Source: Ailurus styani (Eukaryota; Chordata; Mammalia; Carnivora; Ailuridae). Taken from it: 64,000 nucleotides of DNA. Position numbers and translations under genes: made by a program. Location: NCBI GenBank assembly GCA_002007465.1, contig LNAC01000135.1, positions 2,388,420 to 2,452,419 on the forward strand, in the 5' to 3' direction. A model generated the notes under the pieces. It saw nothing but the letters and a program-made list of their open reading frames with translations, was not told the DNA's origin and searched no databases. Of the stretch, positions 24,767 through 53,625 are shown piece by piece (position 1 is the first letter of the stretch; each line of letters starts with the position of its first letter).

Positions 24767-25232
24767 TCAAGAATCCAACTCATTATTCTGGAAATTGGTA
24801 AAGAGAAGAAAAATCAAGCATATATCCGGCCTTTCCTATTTGAGCTCTACATCAAGGAAACCCAAATATGAATGTGGTAAATTTTTTTTACTAGAGGAAT
24901 TCCAGCTAATAAATGAAGAAGGAATGAAAAGACTAATCACCATTTTGCCATCTTAATGAAATAATTGGTCTGGTCAATGATCATCAACAGCTACTAAAAT
25001 CATTAGGTGAGAAGCTGATGGGGAACTTTATGATGATGGAACAGGCTGACAGTACTTGATTAATTTTAATATTCCAAAAAGGAGACTAACAGACATTACA
25101 TGCCTCCTAATGTGATGCAATAAGAGCACAGCATCACCTCTGGTGTGTTCCTCCCAAAATTTCTAGCCAGAATCTTATCAAGCCTCTAGACCTAATTTTC
25201 AGTTTATAGGAAATACAGGGATCAGAGGAACA

Positions 25233-25434
25233 TTTTATTTACTTATTTATTTAAGATTTTATTTATGTATTTGAGAGAGAGAGGGAGCATGAGCAGGGGG
25301 AGGGGCCGAGGGAGAAAGAGAAGCAGGCTTCCTGCTGAGCAGAGAGCCAATCTTGGGGCTCAATCCCAGGACTCCAGGATCATGACCTGAGCCGAAGGCA
25401 GATGCCCAACCAACTAAGCCACCCAGGCGAGCCT
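25233..25434 (-). mobile_element. CAN SINE
   Basis: Reverse copy ending TAAGCCACCCAGGCGAGCC. Confidence 0.92.
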
Positions 25435-25635
25435 CAAATAATTAAAAGAAATTTAAGAGGCATCTCAACAATGCAATATGTGAATAGCATTTGGATCCTG
25501 ATTTGAATAAAGGAACTGAAAATATATTTGAGACAATCGAAGAAATTTGAATATGGACTGCATATTGCTGGTATTAAATAATTTTTGTTAAATTTTATTT
25601 TTTTGAGTATGATAACGCTAAAGATGGTTATTTTT

Positions 25636-25825
25636 TTATTTTTTAAAAAGATTTTATTTACTTATTTGACAGAGAGAGAGAGGGAACACAAGCAGGGGGA
25701 GTGGGAAAGGGAGAAGCAGGCTTCCCACTGAACAGGGAGCCCAACATGGGGTCATGACCGGAGCGTGAGATCATGACCGGAGCCGAAGAAGGCAGACTCT
25801 TAACCACTGAGTCACCCAGGACCCC
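25636..25825 (-). mobile_element. CAN SINE
   Basis: Flanked by AAGATGGTTATTTTT at 25621-25635 and 25826-25840. It carries a short internal duplication (GTCATGACCGGAGC / GATCATGACCGGAGC). Confidence 0.93.
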
Positions 25826-26064
25826 AAGATGGTTATTTTTAAGTCCTCATTCTTAAAGATACAGATGTAAGACGTAATGGATAAAATCATGATGTCTGCC
25901 ATTTGCTCTAAAATAGTCTGGTGAGGGTTTTGGAAAGTGGGTGGCATAAAGATAAAACAAAATTGTTCATATGGTGATAAATGCAGAAACTGGATGGTGG
26001 GTATTTGGGGAGTTATTATACTATTCTTTCTAATTCTGGAGTGTGCTTAAAAATTTCTGTGGTA

Positions 26065-26273
26065 TGGGGCACCTGGGTGGTTCAGTCGGTTAAGCATCTG
26101 CCTTCAGCTCTGATCGTGACTCCAGCCAGGGTCCTGGAGGCTTGAGTCTAGTGGGGCTCTGCTCAGCAGGGAACCCGCTTTTTCCCTCTCCCTCTGCCTG
26201 CCACTCCCTCTGCTTGTGCTCTCTCCCTCTGTCAAATAAATCAATAAAATCTTGAAAAGAAAAAAAGAAGGAC
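26065..26273 (+). mobile_element. CAN SINE
   Basis: Flanked by ATTTCTGTGGTA at 26053-26064 and 26274-26285. Confidence 0.94.
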
Positions 26274-26639
26274 ATTTCTGTGGTAAAAATGAGAACAAAC
26301 AAACCAAAACCAAAAACAGAAAACAAAACACTTGCAACCCCCTGAGCTCTCTTCTTAAGAATTCTTTCCAAAGCCTTCAAATGGTTTATTAGTAACACCT
26401 TTACAATACAATACTTCATCTGATTTCTTTCGTTTGGGTCCCTTGATTCTCTCACAATTCCCCATGGTTCTTTTGAGTTAATTTATTACTTCATTTCTGG
26501 TTTTAAACGAGTAGGCTAGAACTCCTAGAACTCTTTCCCTAGAGATTTTACTACTAATTGCACAGTTCTGCTCCCCAATGTGTGGATTAGAGCAGTCCTC
26601 CCAGTAGGAGGCGCTGCCCCCAAAGTATGATTTCAGTTT

Positions 26640-27090
26640 GTGTGTTAAGAGAAGATTCCCCCAGATTCTTTCATTTTGTAAAACTGAAACCCTATATCCA
26701 TTAAACAGTAACTCCCCATTCTCCCCTCTGCCAGGCCCTGGCAACCACCATTACACTTCCTGGCTTTATGATTTTGACTACTCTAAGTACCTCGTATAAG
26801 CGGAATCGTATAATACTTATGTTTTTGTGACCAGCTTATTTGTCTGAGGGTAATGACCTCAGGTTTCATCCATGCCATTACTCTACTGCAGAATTTCCTT
26901 CCTTTTTAAGGCTGAATTCCCTTGTATGTGTTGAATTCCACTGGAAGTATTGAATTTAATTCCACCCTACCACATATTATACCACATTTTACTTCTCCTT
27001 TATCAGTCAATAGACACTTGGATTGCTTCCTCATTTTAGCTATTATGAATGATGCTGCTATGAACGTGAATGTACTACCTGGGTTTTTAA
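26640..27090 (-). mobile_element. Old L1 3'-end fragment
   Basis: CCAGGCCCTGGCAACCACCA and AGCTATTATGAATGATGCTG read as a reversed L1 3' region. Confidence 0.7.
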
Positions 27091-27164
27091 AGTGGCTAAG
27101 TTCACTTCTCTTTTAAAACATTTCTTTCTAAATTTGCATAACTGCTCTAGAGCTAGCCATGGTA

Positions 27165-28215
27165 ACGATCTGTTCAATAAATGGTGCTAAACACTTGATT
27201 TTCTATTCATACAGGGGAAAAACACCCAAAAAACAAAACCCCCTGTCATCTACCTTATACTGTATCCCCAAATTAATTTGAGGTGGATCACAGAATTAAA
27301 TGTCAGAAGAAGACAATGAAACTTCTAAAAGAAATCAGGAGAGATTTTTGGGACTTTGGTGTAGGCAATGATTTCATAAACACAATATAAAATGTAGTTA
27401 TCATCCAGAAACACTAATAGAGCGAAAAAGCAAGCTGTGGCCCCAGGGAAGATATTCGCAGTACATATATCTGACACAGGATTAGTATCTGGATTATATA
27501 AACAAACTCTTAAACATCCACTTTTTATAAAGGACATAACACAATTTCAAAAATGAACAAAACACTTGGATAGACATTTCACAAAGGACGATGTTCAAAT
27601 GGAACATAGCACATAAAAAGGTGCTGAACATTGTAAATCACCAAGGAAATGCAAATTAAAAGCACAATGAGATACCATCACACCACTGTTAGAATGGCCG
27701 AAACAAAAAATAATGACAGTGTGCTTCCTGGGATGTTTAGCAGATACATTGTTGGTTCGTGTGAAAATGATATGACTGACTACTTTGGAAATCTATTTGG
27801 CAGTGCCTATCAAAGCTAAACATACACTTCCCCTGTGACCCAGGTTTTTCACTCTCAGCTCAACACCTAACATCTACCCAAAGAGCGCTTGAGCAGCTTT
27901 ATTCATAATAGCCAAATGTCCATCAACAGAAAAATGGATAAATTGTGATATATTCATACACCACATGTATCATATACATACATGATTCCAGTTATGTTGC
28001 CTTCTAGAACAGGCAAAACTAAACTATGATTATTACTTTTAAGAGGGTATTGACTGGAAGGAGAGCATGAAGGAACTTTCTAGAGTGCTGAAAATGTTCT
28101 ATTTTCAATATGGGTGGTGGTTACAAGTTATTATTCATTTGTGAATCTTCATTAAGCCATATACTTAAAAGTCCTGCACTTTACTGTTTGTGTTATAATT
28201 CAATTTTTAAAAAGT
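27165..28215 (+). mobile_element. Old L1 ORF2/3' UTR fragment
   Basis: CAATAAATGGTGCTAAACAC, AATCACCAAGGAAATGCAAA, GAGATACCATCACACCACTG in L1 order; frames broken. Confidence 0.75.
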
Positions 28216-29008
28216 TTACCCCACAACATGGCCCGTTCTTGTTCCTTTATGTGTCACAAATATTTTATTTTAGACAAAGTCTTGGTAAAGAACTTGTGTT
28301 GTTTTATCATCGTGTATGTGTTATGTTGTCTCTTATAGAAGATCTGCCATTAGTTTGTTATATTACTTGTTCACTGCATCAGATGTAGCAAATTGACCCA
28401 AGAAAATTTAGTTGTTCACCATTTATTAGACAACTTGGGAGGATATTGGAAATCTAGGGGCAAGTTCCAGGTATCCCTCCAACAACCTCACACTCCGGTG
28501 ATCTGTTACTCATGCAAGATTCTGTTACATGTTCAAACATCTATTAGGAAGAAGAGAAAAAATCACTCCTACAGGACACACTAGACTTCTGACTTTTAGG
28601 CACTCTGACATCCATCCTGCACTCAAAGAAATAGAAAAATTGAGCACAAGCAACCTTCAGAGTGGTGAGCTCCATTGGGAGCTTGATTTATTTGAGTATT
28701 CTGCTGCTTAGTGACAAATCTGTTGACTAATTCTGACCAAAAGTCTAAAATATTGATACAACTGCCTTGAATAAAGTTTTCATGCTTCCCCTCCCCCCCA
28801 TTTAAGTCAAGTTTGAAAGGTAATTCCATTCTAAGAGGCCATCAAGGCTGGTATGACAGCTCCAGGCTGTGAGGGACCTGGATTCCTTCTATTGCTGCTT
28901 TGCCATAGCTGCAGCAAAGCTTTGCCTTTATTTGCTTGGTCCAGTTGTGCACATCCACACCCAGCTAGTGGGAAGAGAACAAATTCATACTCTTTAAGAA
29001 TGACCTGG
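28216..29008. other. Intergenic, no feature recognised
   Basis: No gene supported; short open frames only. Confidence 0.5.
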
Positions 29009-29212
29009 GGGCACCTGGGTGGCTCAGTTGTTACGAGTCTGCCTTTGGCTCAGGTCATGATCTTGGCGTCCTGGGATCAAGCCCTTGTACCAGGCTTCCT
29101 GCTCCATGGGAAACCTGCTTCTCTCTCTCCCACTCCCCCTGCTTGTGTTCCCTCTCTTGCTGTGTCTTTCTCTGTCAAATAAATAAATAAAATCTTAAAA
29201 AAAAAAAAATAA
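29009..29212 (+). mobile_element. CAN SINE
   Basis: Flanked by AAGAATGACCTGG at 28996-29008 and 29213-29225. Confidence 0.95.
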
Positions 29213-29230
29213 AAGAATGACCTGGAAATT

Positions 29231-29415
29231 GGAGTGCCTGGGTAGCTCAGTTGGTTAAGCATTGCTTTCAGCTCAGGTCATGAACTCAGGGTCCTGGGAT
29301 CAAGCCCTGAGTTGGGCTCCCTGCTTAGTGGAGAGTCTGTTTCTCTCTCCCTCTGCCCCTCCCCTCACTCGTGCTTGCTCTCTCTCTCTCTCTCAAATAA
29401 ATAAAATCTTTAAAA
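29231..29415 (+). mobile_element. CAN SINE
   Basis: GGAGTGCCTGGGTAGCTCAG head; starts 18 bases after the preceding SINE. Confidence 0.93.
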
Positions 29416-29516
29416 GTTGGTGTGGAAGTTGCACACATCACTTTTACATCTCATTAGCCAGATGTGGTCTTATTTAGCTGCAAGGCAGGCTGGAAAAAAG
29501 TAGCTTTTATTTATTT

Positions 29517-29712
29517 TAAAAAATTTTTTTAAAGATTTTACTTATGTATTTGAAAAAGAGAGGGTGAGAGAGCCTGAGTGTGGTAGGGGTAGAGGGAGAA
29601 GCAAACTCCCCAATGAGCAGGGAACCCAACACAGGGCTCGATCCCAGGACCCTGGGATCATGACCTGAACCCAAAGGCAGACACTTAACCAACTGAGCCA
29701 CCCAGGTGCTCC
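29517..29712 (-). mobile_element. CAN SINE
   Basis: Reverse copy ending TGAGCCACCCAGGTGCTCC. Confidence 0.92.
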
Positions 29713-29713
29713 T

Positions 29714-29848
29714 ATTTAAAATTTTGTTTAATTAATTTATTTTTAAAATTCAAGTATAATTAACACATAGTGTTATATTAGTTTCAGGTGTATAATAAAA
29801 TGATTTAACAATTCTATACATTACTCAGTGCTCCTCACTGTACTTTTC
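29714..29848 (-). mobile_element. L1 3'-end fragment
   Basis: TTCAAGTATAATTAACACATAG and TTTCAGGTGTATAATAAAATG are a reversed L1 end. Confidence 0.65.
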
Positions 29849-29849
29849 T

Positions 29850-30150
29850 TTTTTTTAAGATTTTTATTTAATCTCTACACCCAACATGGGTCTCAAACTT
29901 AGAACCCAAAGATCAAGAGTTGCATGCTCTACTGACAGACAGCCAGTCAGAGAGAGAGAGAGAGAGCACGCGCGCTCGTTGGAGTGGCAACAAGCTGGGG
30001 CGGCGAGTGATAGAGGGGCAGAGGGAGAAAATCAGCACACAGTAGGGAGTGTGCAGCCCAAGGTGGGGCTTGAGGCCATGACACTGAGATTATGACCTGA
30101 GCCAAAATCAAGAGTTGGGCATTCCATCTACTGAGCCACCCGGGTGTCCC
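29850..30150 (-). mobile_element. Composite of two CAN-type SINEs
   Basis: A short-type copy (TAATCTCTACACCCAACATG to CTACTGACAG) runs straight into a long-type copy (GAGAGAG body to CTGAGCCACCCGGGTGTCCC). No unique DNA separates them. Confidence 0.7.
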
Positions 30151-30689
30151 TGCAGCTTTTATTTCTGATAGGCCATGCACCTGGTTAAAAATCAGGGGTG
30201 ATTTTATTATTATAGAATAAAGGGAGATCCAATATTGGGGGATAAGTAATAGTTTTGGCTCTAATGACAAAGGTGGTTAGGCTGCAGCCCTTCTCAGCAG
30301 AATTTGCTCAGTTAATTACTCCTTTCTTGTAACAATCTCCCCTTTTAGCATCTATGGCACCATATTTTTCTAGAACATCTCAGACTGCACTTATTCTAGC
30401 TCCTGTACAGGCTTCTTCTCTTCCTTCATCCAATATCCAAAAAAATTGGATTGCTAGAGTTTCTATCTTGGGCCTTCTTGTCTTCACTGTCTATACTCTC
30501 TAGGAGAGCTCATCCAATGCTGTGATTTAAATGTCTGCTATTTGCTAATAACTCCACAATTTGTATCTCCAACCCCGACTTTTCCCCTATGTTCCAAATG
30601 CGTTTACCAATTGTTTATTTGACATTTCTACCTGGAGGTCTAATAATTCCAAATAGAATAAGTCTGAATGTTCAAAATAGAATAATACC

Positions 30690-30888
30690 GGGCGCCTGGG
30701 TGGCTCAGTGGGTTAATGCCCCTGCTTTTGGCTCAGGTCATGATCTCAGCGTCCTGGGATCGAGGCCCGCATCGGGCTCTCTGCTCAGCAGGGAGCCTGC
30801 TTCCTCCTCTCCCTGTCTCTCTGCCTGCCTCTCTGCCTACTTGTAATCTCTCTCTCTGTGTGTCAAATAAATAAATAAAATTAAAAAA
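30690..30888 (+). mobile_element. CAN SINE (mustelid-like subtype)
   Basis: Flanked by a perfect 16-base duplication AAAATAGAATAATACC (30674-30689 and 30889-30904). Probably among the youngest copies. Confidence 0.95.
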
Positions 30889-31044
30889 AAAATAGAATAA
30901 TACCATTATCCTAGGTTAATAGTTCTCAAAATGGGGGGAGGGGCACAGGAGGAGCAGTAATCACCTCCTCGTGTTTAGAAATGTGGGTGGGATTTTTCAT
31001 AGCCACCATGGCTGGGGATGCTACTTACGTTTCTTCTAAGTTTT

Positions 31045-31420
31045 TTTTTTTTTAACTCAGCATTATGTTTGTGAATTTCATCAATGTTGATGCATGTAGA
31101 TTTAGTTTCTTTTATCACTTTGTAGTTTATTATCTCTTTAATTACAGCAAAATTTAGTTACACGTTCTTTTTTAGTGGAGATATAGCTGATTTCCAGTTC
31201 TTTGCATTTATATACCATTCGGCTATGAATATTCTTGCACATGCTTTATTGTGTACAGATGTGAAAATTTCCCTAGAATATATTTTTAGGAGTGGGTTTT
31301 GGAGCCATCAGTTACACACATCATACACTGTAGCAGATATTACCAAGTTGCTCTCTAAAGTGATTATACTGCATTTATACCCAGAGAGATGGTCTTTTAG
31401 TATGTTATCCTATAAAGTTA
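31045..31420 (-). mobile_element. Old L1 fragment
   Basis: CGGCTATGAATATTCTTGCA and AGGAGTGGGTTTTGGAGCC follow the reversed L1 3' region order. Confidence 0.5.
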
Positions 31421-31536
31421 AGCTGTGAAAGAGATGGATATCAGCCTGAGAGAAAGTCTTCTTGGTGCTTTATCTGAAAAAATGAAGTTACCTAGTGTGC
31501 AGCCAGGAATCCATTCCCCTCCTCTTGGACCATAAG

Positions 31537-31640
31537 AGGGGAGGGGAAGGGGAGGGAAGGGGTGGAGGGGTTAGGAGGTAGGGGTACAGAGGAAGGGGGA
31601 GGGGGTGGAGGGAGGAGAAGGGTTGGGATGGGATGGGAAC
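31537..31640 (+). repeat. G-rich purine tract
   Basis: About 100 bases almost free of C, with many GGGG/GGGGG blocks spaced 1-6 bases apart. Confidence 0.9.
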
Positions 31641-32384
31641 ACTAATAAATGTTCTGCAGTAAGTGAGGCTTCTTGTAGCAGAATGTATGTATCCTCTGTT
31701 TTACCCAGACACTGTAGGGCATAAATGAGCAGTTATATTTGTTTAGGTGCCACTGTCTCTAGGCAGGGTCTGGGTCTTCTTTTTATTCCAGTGCCGAGCT
31801 CCATACCAGGACATTAGTAGGGGTGTAATAAAAAGTTTGCTTAATGGATGAGAGGGAATACTCTGACATACATTTGATGTGTTTTTTTAAATACCCATAT
31901 TCTCACTGACTCGATCAGAAAGAAAATTAACTTTTTAATTAAGTCTGGCAGAAAGTAGAGATTAGATAAGCATTTGTTGAGTAAATAAAAGAGAACCTGA
32001 TTAATTTGAATTTGAATTACCTGAGTATAACTATTTTTTTCTCATTGGCTTGATGCAATGTCTGGATTGAATCTATAAATGCCTTTTTTCCCCTCAATAA
32101 ATACATTTGATCTATTTTGAGACTCCCAAAAAGCCCTGAGATCACTTAGAAGGCTATTTCACCAATATCATCTCAAATTTTCAAGAAAACTGAGGGAAAA
32201 ATAGAAGATTACTTCACCACAAGAAAAAATTCCTCTAAACTAACTGACTAAATTATCGTGCGAAAAGCATACTAATAGAAAAGGGTCCTAGCAGAGGCAA
32301 TGGATTACTTCACTAGATAGCATTTTGGACTTCTAAAATCACGTGGGTTTTTGTTTTGTTTTGTTTTGTTTTAAATTAATATCT
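31641..32384. other. Intergenic upstream of SSB, no gene
   Basis: AT-rich; no gene or clear repeat seen. Confidence 0.5.
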
Positions 32385-32625
32385 TCTGCTCCTCCTGTTA
32401 TATGCAGTTCCCAGCAAGGGACATGTTGTATCATATTTAATGCTCACAACTGTACGAAGACGGTGGTGGTTATCACTGGCCCCAGCTTACACATGAGGGA
32501 TAGAGAAGTTGAGTAACTTGCCGTACGTCATAGCCTGTTAACAGGTGAGTCGTTATTTGAACACAGGCAATCAGCTTCCAGATTCCCAGTTCTTCAATGC
32601 TCTACTCAATTGTTTTTTCAACTCT
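32385..32625 (+). repeat. MIR SINE
   Basis: CTCACAACTGTACGAAGA, CAGCTTACACATGAGGGA, TTGAGTAACTTGCCGTACGTCA, CAATGCTCTACTCA in MIR order. Confidence 0.75.
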
Positions 32626-32869
32626 AAGGTTCCCGAGTCCCTGATTTTTAAAAAACTTCACTTGTCATTTTTCTTTTTTGAGAACTATCACAACACTATG
32701 TAGTTTACATATACATACGGATCATTAAAACAATTTTTTTTGAAAAGCATAATCTGGAAAAAAGCCAAATACTTCATAAGCACGAAAAGCCTAAGTGAGT
32801 GCTGGAAATACAAATGCGGTCCAGAATTGCTTAACAATAAATCCTTAACCTAACACTCCCGAGCGCCCT

Positions 32870-33460
32870 GCGGGACGCTTGAACCCAACCTCCTCCGCGT
32901 GGGGGGGGGCACCCCACGGGCCGTGGGAGTCCGCGGCCGGTGCGCATGCTCCTAGCGCTGTGTCGGCTCCAGCCTACCCGCAGCTCCGCCTACTCGGGCC
33001 GCGAGGGCTGCCGGGACGGCCCCCATCTTCCTCACGCGCGGAAGGCCAGCCGGCGCCGCTGGGAAGCCGAGACGTTGTTGTCGCTGTTGGTGTTTGTGCG
33101 GCGTGGCTTTGTGGGACAGGGACCTTAAAGGTGAGCAACTCCCGGTGGCTAAGGGGAAGAAGTACAAAAGGGTCTGCTTTGAGTGGCGACGGCGCATTCC
33201 ATATCCTGTTGCCTCACGCGGGTGCGTCCACATCTCGCCGTCCGCATGTTCCGGGTGAGCGCCGCGTGGGCCGCAGCCCGAGGCGGCGCGTTGGGCTGGG
33301 AGCGGAGGGGCGCGGGCCGGGGCGAGGTGCAGACCTGGTCTCCGAGAGGAAAGCAGGGGCCGGGCTTTCCCCGCACGAGGCTGGAGTCCAAGCGAGCCAG
33401 TGGTTGCTTTGGGACAGGGCTCTAGTGGGTCCTTTGGACGGAGGCTGTCCGCATCCCTTC
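32870..33460 (+). promoter_or_regulatory. CpG-island promoter of SSB
   Basis: An abruptly GC- and CpG-rich block within AT-rich flanks, just before SSB. It contains an NRF1-like site (TGCGCATGCT, 32941-32950), a YY1-like CCCCATCTT (33021-33029) and an ETS-like GCGGAAGG (33038-33045). There is no TATA box near the likely start. This fits a housekeeping gene such as La. Motif calls are by eye. Confidence 0.8.
33040..33130 (+). other. SSB: Probable SSB exon 1 (5' UTR)
   Basis: A strong donor (AAAG|GTGAGC) has its GT at 33131, in the CpG island. Human SSB has a non-coding first exon followed by an ATG-bearing second exon, which matches the layout here. The transcription start is not determined; about 33040 is a guess. 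A second good donor, CCGG|GTGAGC with GT at 33255, lies 124 bases downstream. Confidence 0.5.
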
Positions 33461-43924
<10,464 letters not shown>

Positions 43925-43941
43925 TTTAGTAAAAAAAATTT

Positions 43942-43947
43942 TTTATT
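43942..43947 (-). terminator. METTL5 polyadenylation signal AATAAA
   Basis: AATAAA on the minus strand, 42 bases after the METTL5 stop. Cleavage 10-30 bases on would put the mRNA end at about the SSB stop codon. Confidence 0.65.
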
Positions 43948-43989
43948 CATCTTAATTAGGTTTTAAGCTGCTTTTGTCTTTAGAGGCTT

Positions 43990-51083
<7,094 letters not shown>

Positions 51084-51244
51084 CTAGAGCGGGCGTGAGG
51101 AGGCAGGGAGCTAAGGGCACACCCAGCCCAGGCTCTCCGTGCTTTCCTTCCAGCTCCAGCGGCGGGCGGAGTCTCCGGCCAGCGTCCGACGCACCTCCGG
51201 GGTATCCCGGGTATCCCGCGCTTCTCAGAGGCCCGCAGCGGCCC

Positions 51245-51335
51245 GGGATCCCCTGCAGTCCACCGAGGATGCTTACAGCGGCGTCAGCGGCGCCGGGATG
51301 CCCTGAAGGCCACGGGCGATGCTTACAGCGGCGTC
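51245..51335. repeat. 50-bp tandem duplication in the METTL5 CpG island
   Basis: Two imperfect copies with period 50 start at 51245 and 51295. Both begin GGGAT(C/G)CCCTG and both contain GATGCTTACAGCGGCGTC. Confidence 0.85.
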
Positions 51336-51400
51336 CCGGAACTTCAGTAAACGGCTCGCGCCGGGGCCGTGCCGGCGCCGGAAGCGCTGCCACGCATGCG
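51277..51400 (-). other. METTL5: Probable METTL5 non-coding exon 1 (5' UTR)
   Basis: The acceptor-like TTTCTCTGCAG before the ATG exon implies an upstream exon in the CpG island. On the minus strand two identical donor-like sites, GCCGCT|GTAAGC, occur with GT at 51326-51325 and at 51276-51275. Either could end exon 1. The start is not determined. Confidence 0.4.
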
Positions 51401-51545
51401 TGCCCGTGTCCGCCACCCAGAAGCCCCACGCCGAGCTGCAACCGCGGCCCGGCGCACAGGTTCCGCTGGCTACCCCCGAACGTCATCCACCCCTATCTCC
51501 GCCAGGTCCGTACGACCGGTAGTGGCCTCCCTTCTCGAAGCTACG

Positions 51546-52155
51546 AAACCCGCCCCACCTCCTGTCACGGGGCCCAAACCCTCTAGCTTTCTTTGAGTAC
51601 CTGCAGGCCCTCAAAGGAGAGGGGAAGAAACAAGGTGAAGTGAGGGTAAAATTCAGGGTCACTTGATGTTAATGCTTGGTGTGGCCCTTTCTGTCTCCGG
51701 TTTCAGGAGGCCCCTCTCCAAAAGTGACAGTCGCCACTCACCCTTTCCTCCGTGGCCATTCGCACGCCCTACTTTATTTTACAGTTGTTTTCCTCTTTTT
51801 AGGTCACCTGTGTCACTTACCTCAACACTCACAGGGTGGTGATGTCAGAGAAGCCTAAAGCAGGTTTAAATGAAGGAGTAGGTAGTGTGTCAAATGCTGC
51901 CGAGAGGTCAGCTTTCATAGAGTAGAAGCAGAAAGCAGGTGATAGTGGGCTATGAAATGAGTGGAAGTTTAGGGATTAGAGTAAATGTGAGCAATTCTTA
52001 CGAACGTGGTTGTGAAGGAAAGTGAGAATGGTTGCAGCTAAGCAAGGCTGGGGGAAGTTTGTTTTGTTTTTTAATGGTAGCAGCAGATAGGAGCACACCT
52101 AAATTCAAACAAGATAGGTCTAATAGGAAGGCAGGCGTTTAAAGTACAAGAAGGA
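51546..52155. other. Region beyond METTL5 promoter, no gene seen
   Basis: GC falls quickly after 51545. The GC-rich UBR3 first exon that I would expect near here from the human gene order is not visible. Confidence 0.55.
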
Positions 52156-52361
52156 GAGGGGCACCTGGTGCTTCAGTCCCTTAGGGGTGGGAGTCTTCGT
52201 TTCTGCTCAGGTCGTGGTTTCAGGGCGGTGAGATGCAGCCCCAAGCGGGCTCAGTGCTCAACCTCCCTCCGCTGGAGAGTCTTTCCCTCTGGCTCTCCTC
52301 CTCCTCGGTGCGCCAGTGCGAGCGCGCGCTCTCTAAAATAAAAATCTTAAAAATAAATAAA
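52156..52361 (+). mobile_element. CAN SINE, CpG-retaining
   Basis: Flanks AAAGTACAAGAAGGA and AAAATACAAGAAGGA. It contains GTGCGAGCGCGCGCTC, unusually CpG-rich for a SINE body. Confidence 0.88.
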
Positions 52362-52539
52362 TAAAATACAAGAAGGATCTGGGAAGGAGTTAGGATCCTG
52401 AGAAATGGGATCCTGTGCCTAAGTGGAAGGATTGCCCTTAATCTGGAGAATGGATATTTTTCATTATTAAAAGAAGAAAAAAAAGGAATGGATGGATGAG
52501 GATGAACTAGACAGAGTGGTCTCTGAGACTGCTATATCC

Positions 52540-52665
52540 TGTGAATAATAAAATTCAAAGTTGTCTGTTATGAAGATTAAATGAGTTAATACATATAAAG
52601 TTCTTACTGCATATAGTACACAAAGTTGTCACATAACAAATGCCCAATAAATGTTAGGTGTTGGT
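52540..52665 (+). repeat. MIR-like fragment
   Basis: TATGAAGATTAAATGAGTTAA and AATGCCCAATAAATGTTAGG in MIR 3' order. Confidence 0.55.
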
Positions 52666-53404
52666 GGTAGTGTCTGTTGAGAAGGAGGTGGGTGGAGTAA
52701 GGAGATGGAGCCAAGTGGATGATTGAAATTAGCCAGGTATATTGAAGGACAGTGAATTCACTGAGGTTGAAGGCAATTTTTCTAAGGTAGAGGTTTTATG
52801 TTGAGATAATTGTAAATTCGTACCTAACTAAAAAAAAAAAACAAAACAGTACTTAGAGGTCCTGTGCATCTTTTCCCCAGTTTCCCCCAATAATTACATT
52901 TTGCAAAACTGTAGAACAGTATCACACCTAGGATATTGATAATGATATAGTGAAGACAGCAATTTCCATCACTATGAATATCCATGATGTTGCACTTTTG
53001 GCCACACCGAGTTCATTCTAGCCCTGACTCCCTCCATAACCCTTGGCAACTACTAATGTGTTCTCTTTTTCTAGAATCTTATCATTTCAGGAACTTCATA
53101 TAAATGGAAGCATACAGTATATAAACTTTTGGGAATGGCTTTTTTTCACTCACCATTATTTTCTGGAGATCCTTTTAAGTTCTATGTATTAATAATTCAT
53201 TCCTTTTTATTGCTGTTGTATAGATGTTCAGAGTTCATGAACATTCACCCACTGAAGGTTGCTTCAAGTTTTTGTCTATTACAAATAAAGCTCCTATGAA
53301 AATTAATGTGCAGTTTTTGTGTGAACATAAGTTTTAATTTGTCTGGGATAAATGCCCAGCAGCACAATTACTGGGTCATATGGTAAATCTATGTTTAGTT
53401 TTTA

Positions 53405-53625
53405 TTTCTTATTTATTTATTTATTTATTTATTTTTAAAAGATTTTATTTATTTATTTCACAGAGGGAGAGAGATCACAAGGAGGCAGAGAGGCAGGCAG
53501 AGAGAGGGGGGGAAGCAGGCTCCCCGCCGAGCAGAGAGCCCGATGCGGGCCTTGATCCCAGGACCCTGAGATCATGACCTGAGCCGAAAGCAGAGGCTTC
53601 AACCCACTGAGCCACCCAGGCGCCC
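53405..53625 (-). mobile_element. CAN SINE (mustelid-like subtype)
   Basis: Long (TTTA)n/A tail, body GAGGCAGAGAGGCAGGCAGA, flanks CTATGTTTAGTTTTT and CTATGTTTAATTTTT. Confidence 0.94.

Larger units (their letters stand above)
51090..51545 (-). promoter_or_regulatory. CpG-island promoter of METTL5
   Basis: A GC- and CpG-rich block just upstream of METTL5. It holds an ETS-like CCGGAAG (51378-51384) and the palindromic NRF1-like ACGCATGCGT (51392-51401), with no TATA box. It also contains a 50-bp tandem duplication (see separate entry). Confidence 0.78.

Noticed and set aside
23512..24770. Closely spaced repeats that could suggest an array such as CRISPR
   Set aside because: The units are about 200-bp SINEs in mixed orientation with separate target-site duplications in a mammalian genome.
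26090..26455. 121-codon frame on the minus strand
   Set aside because: Covers a SINE and its flanks; no recognisable protein.
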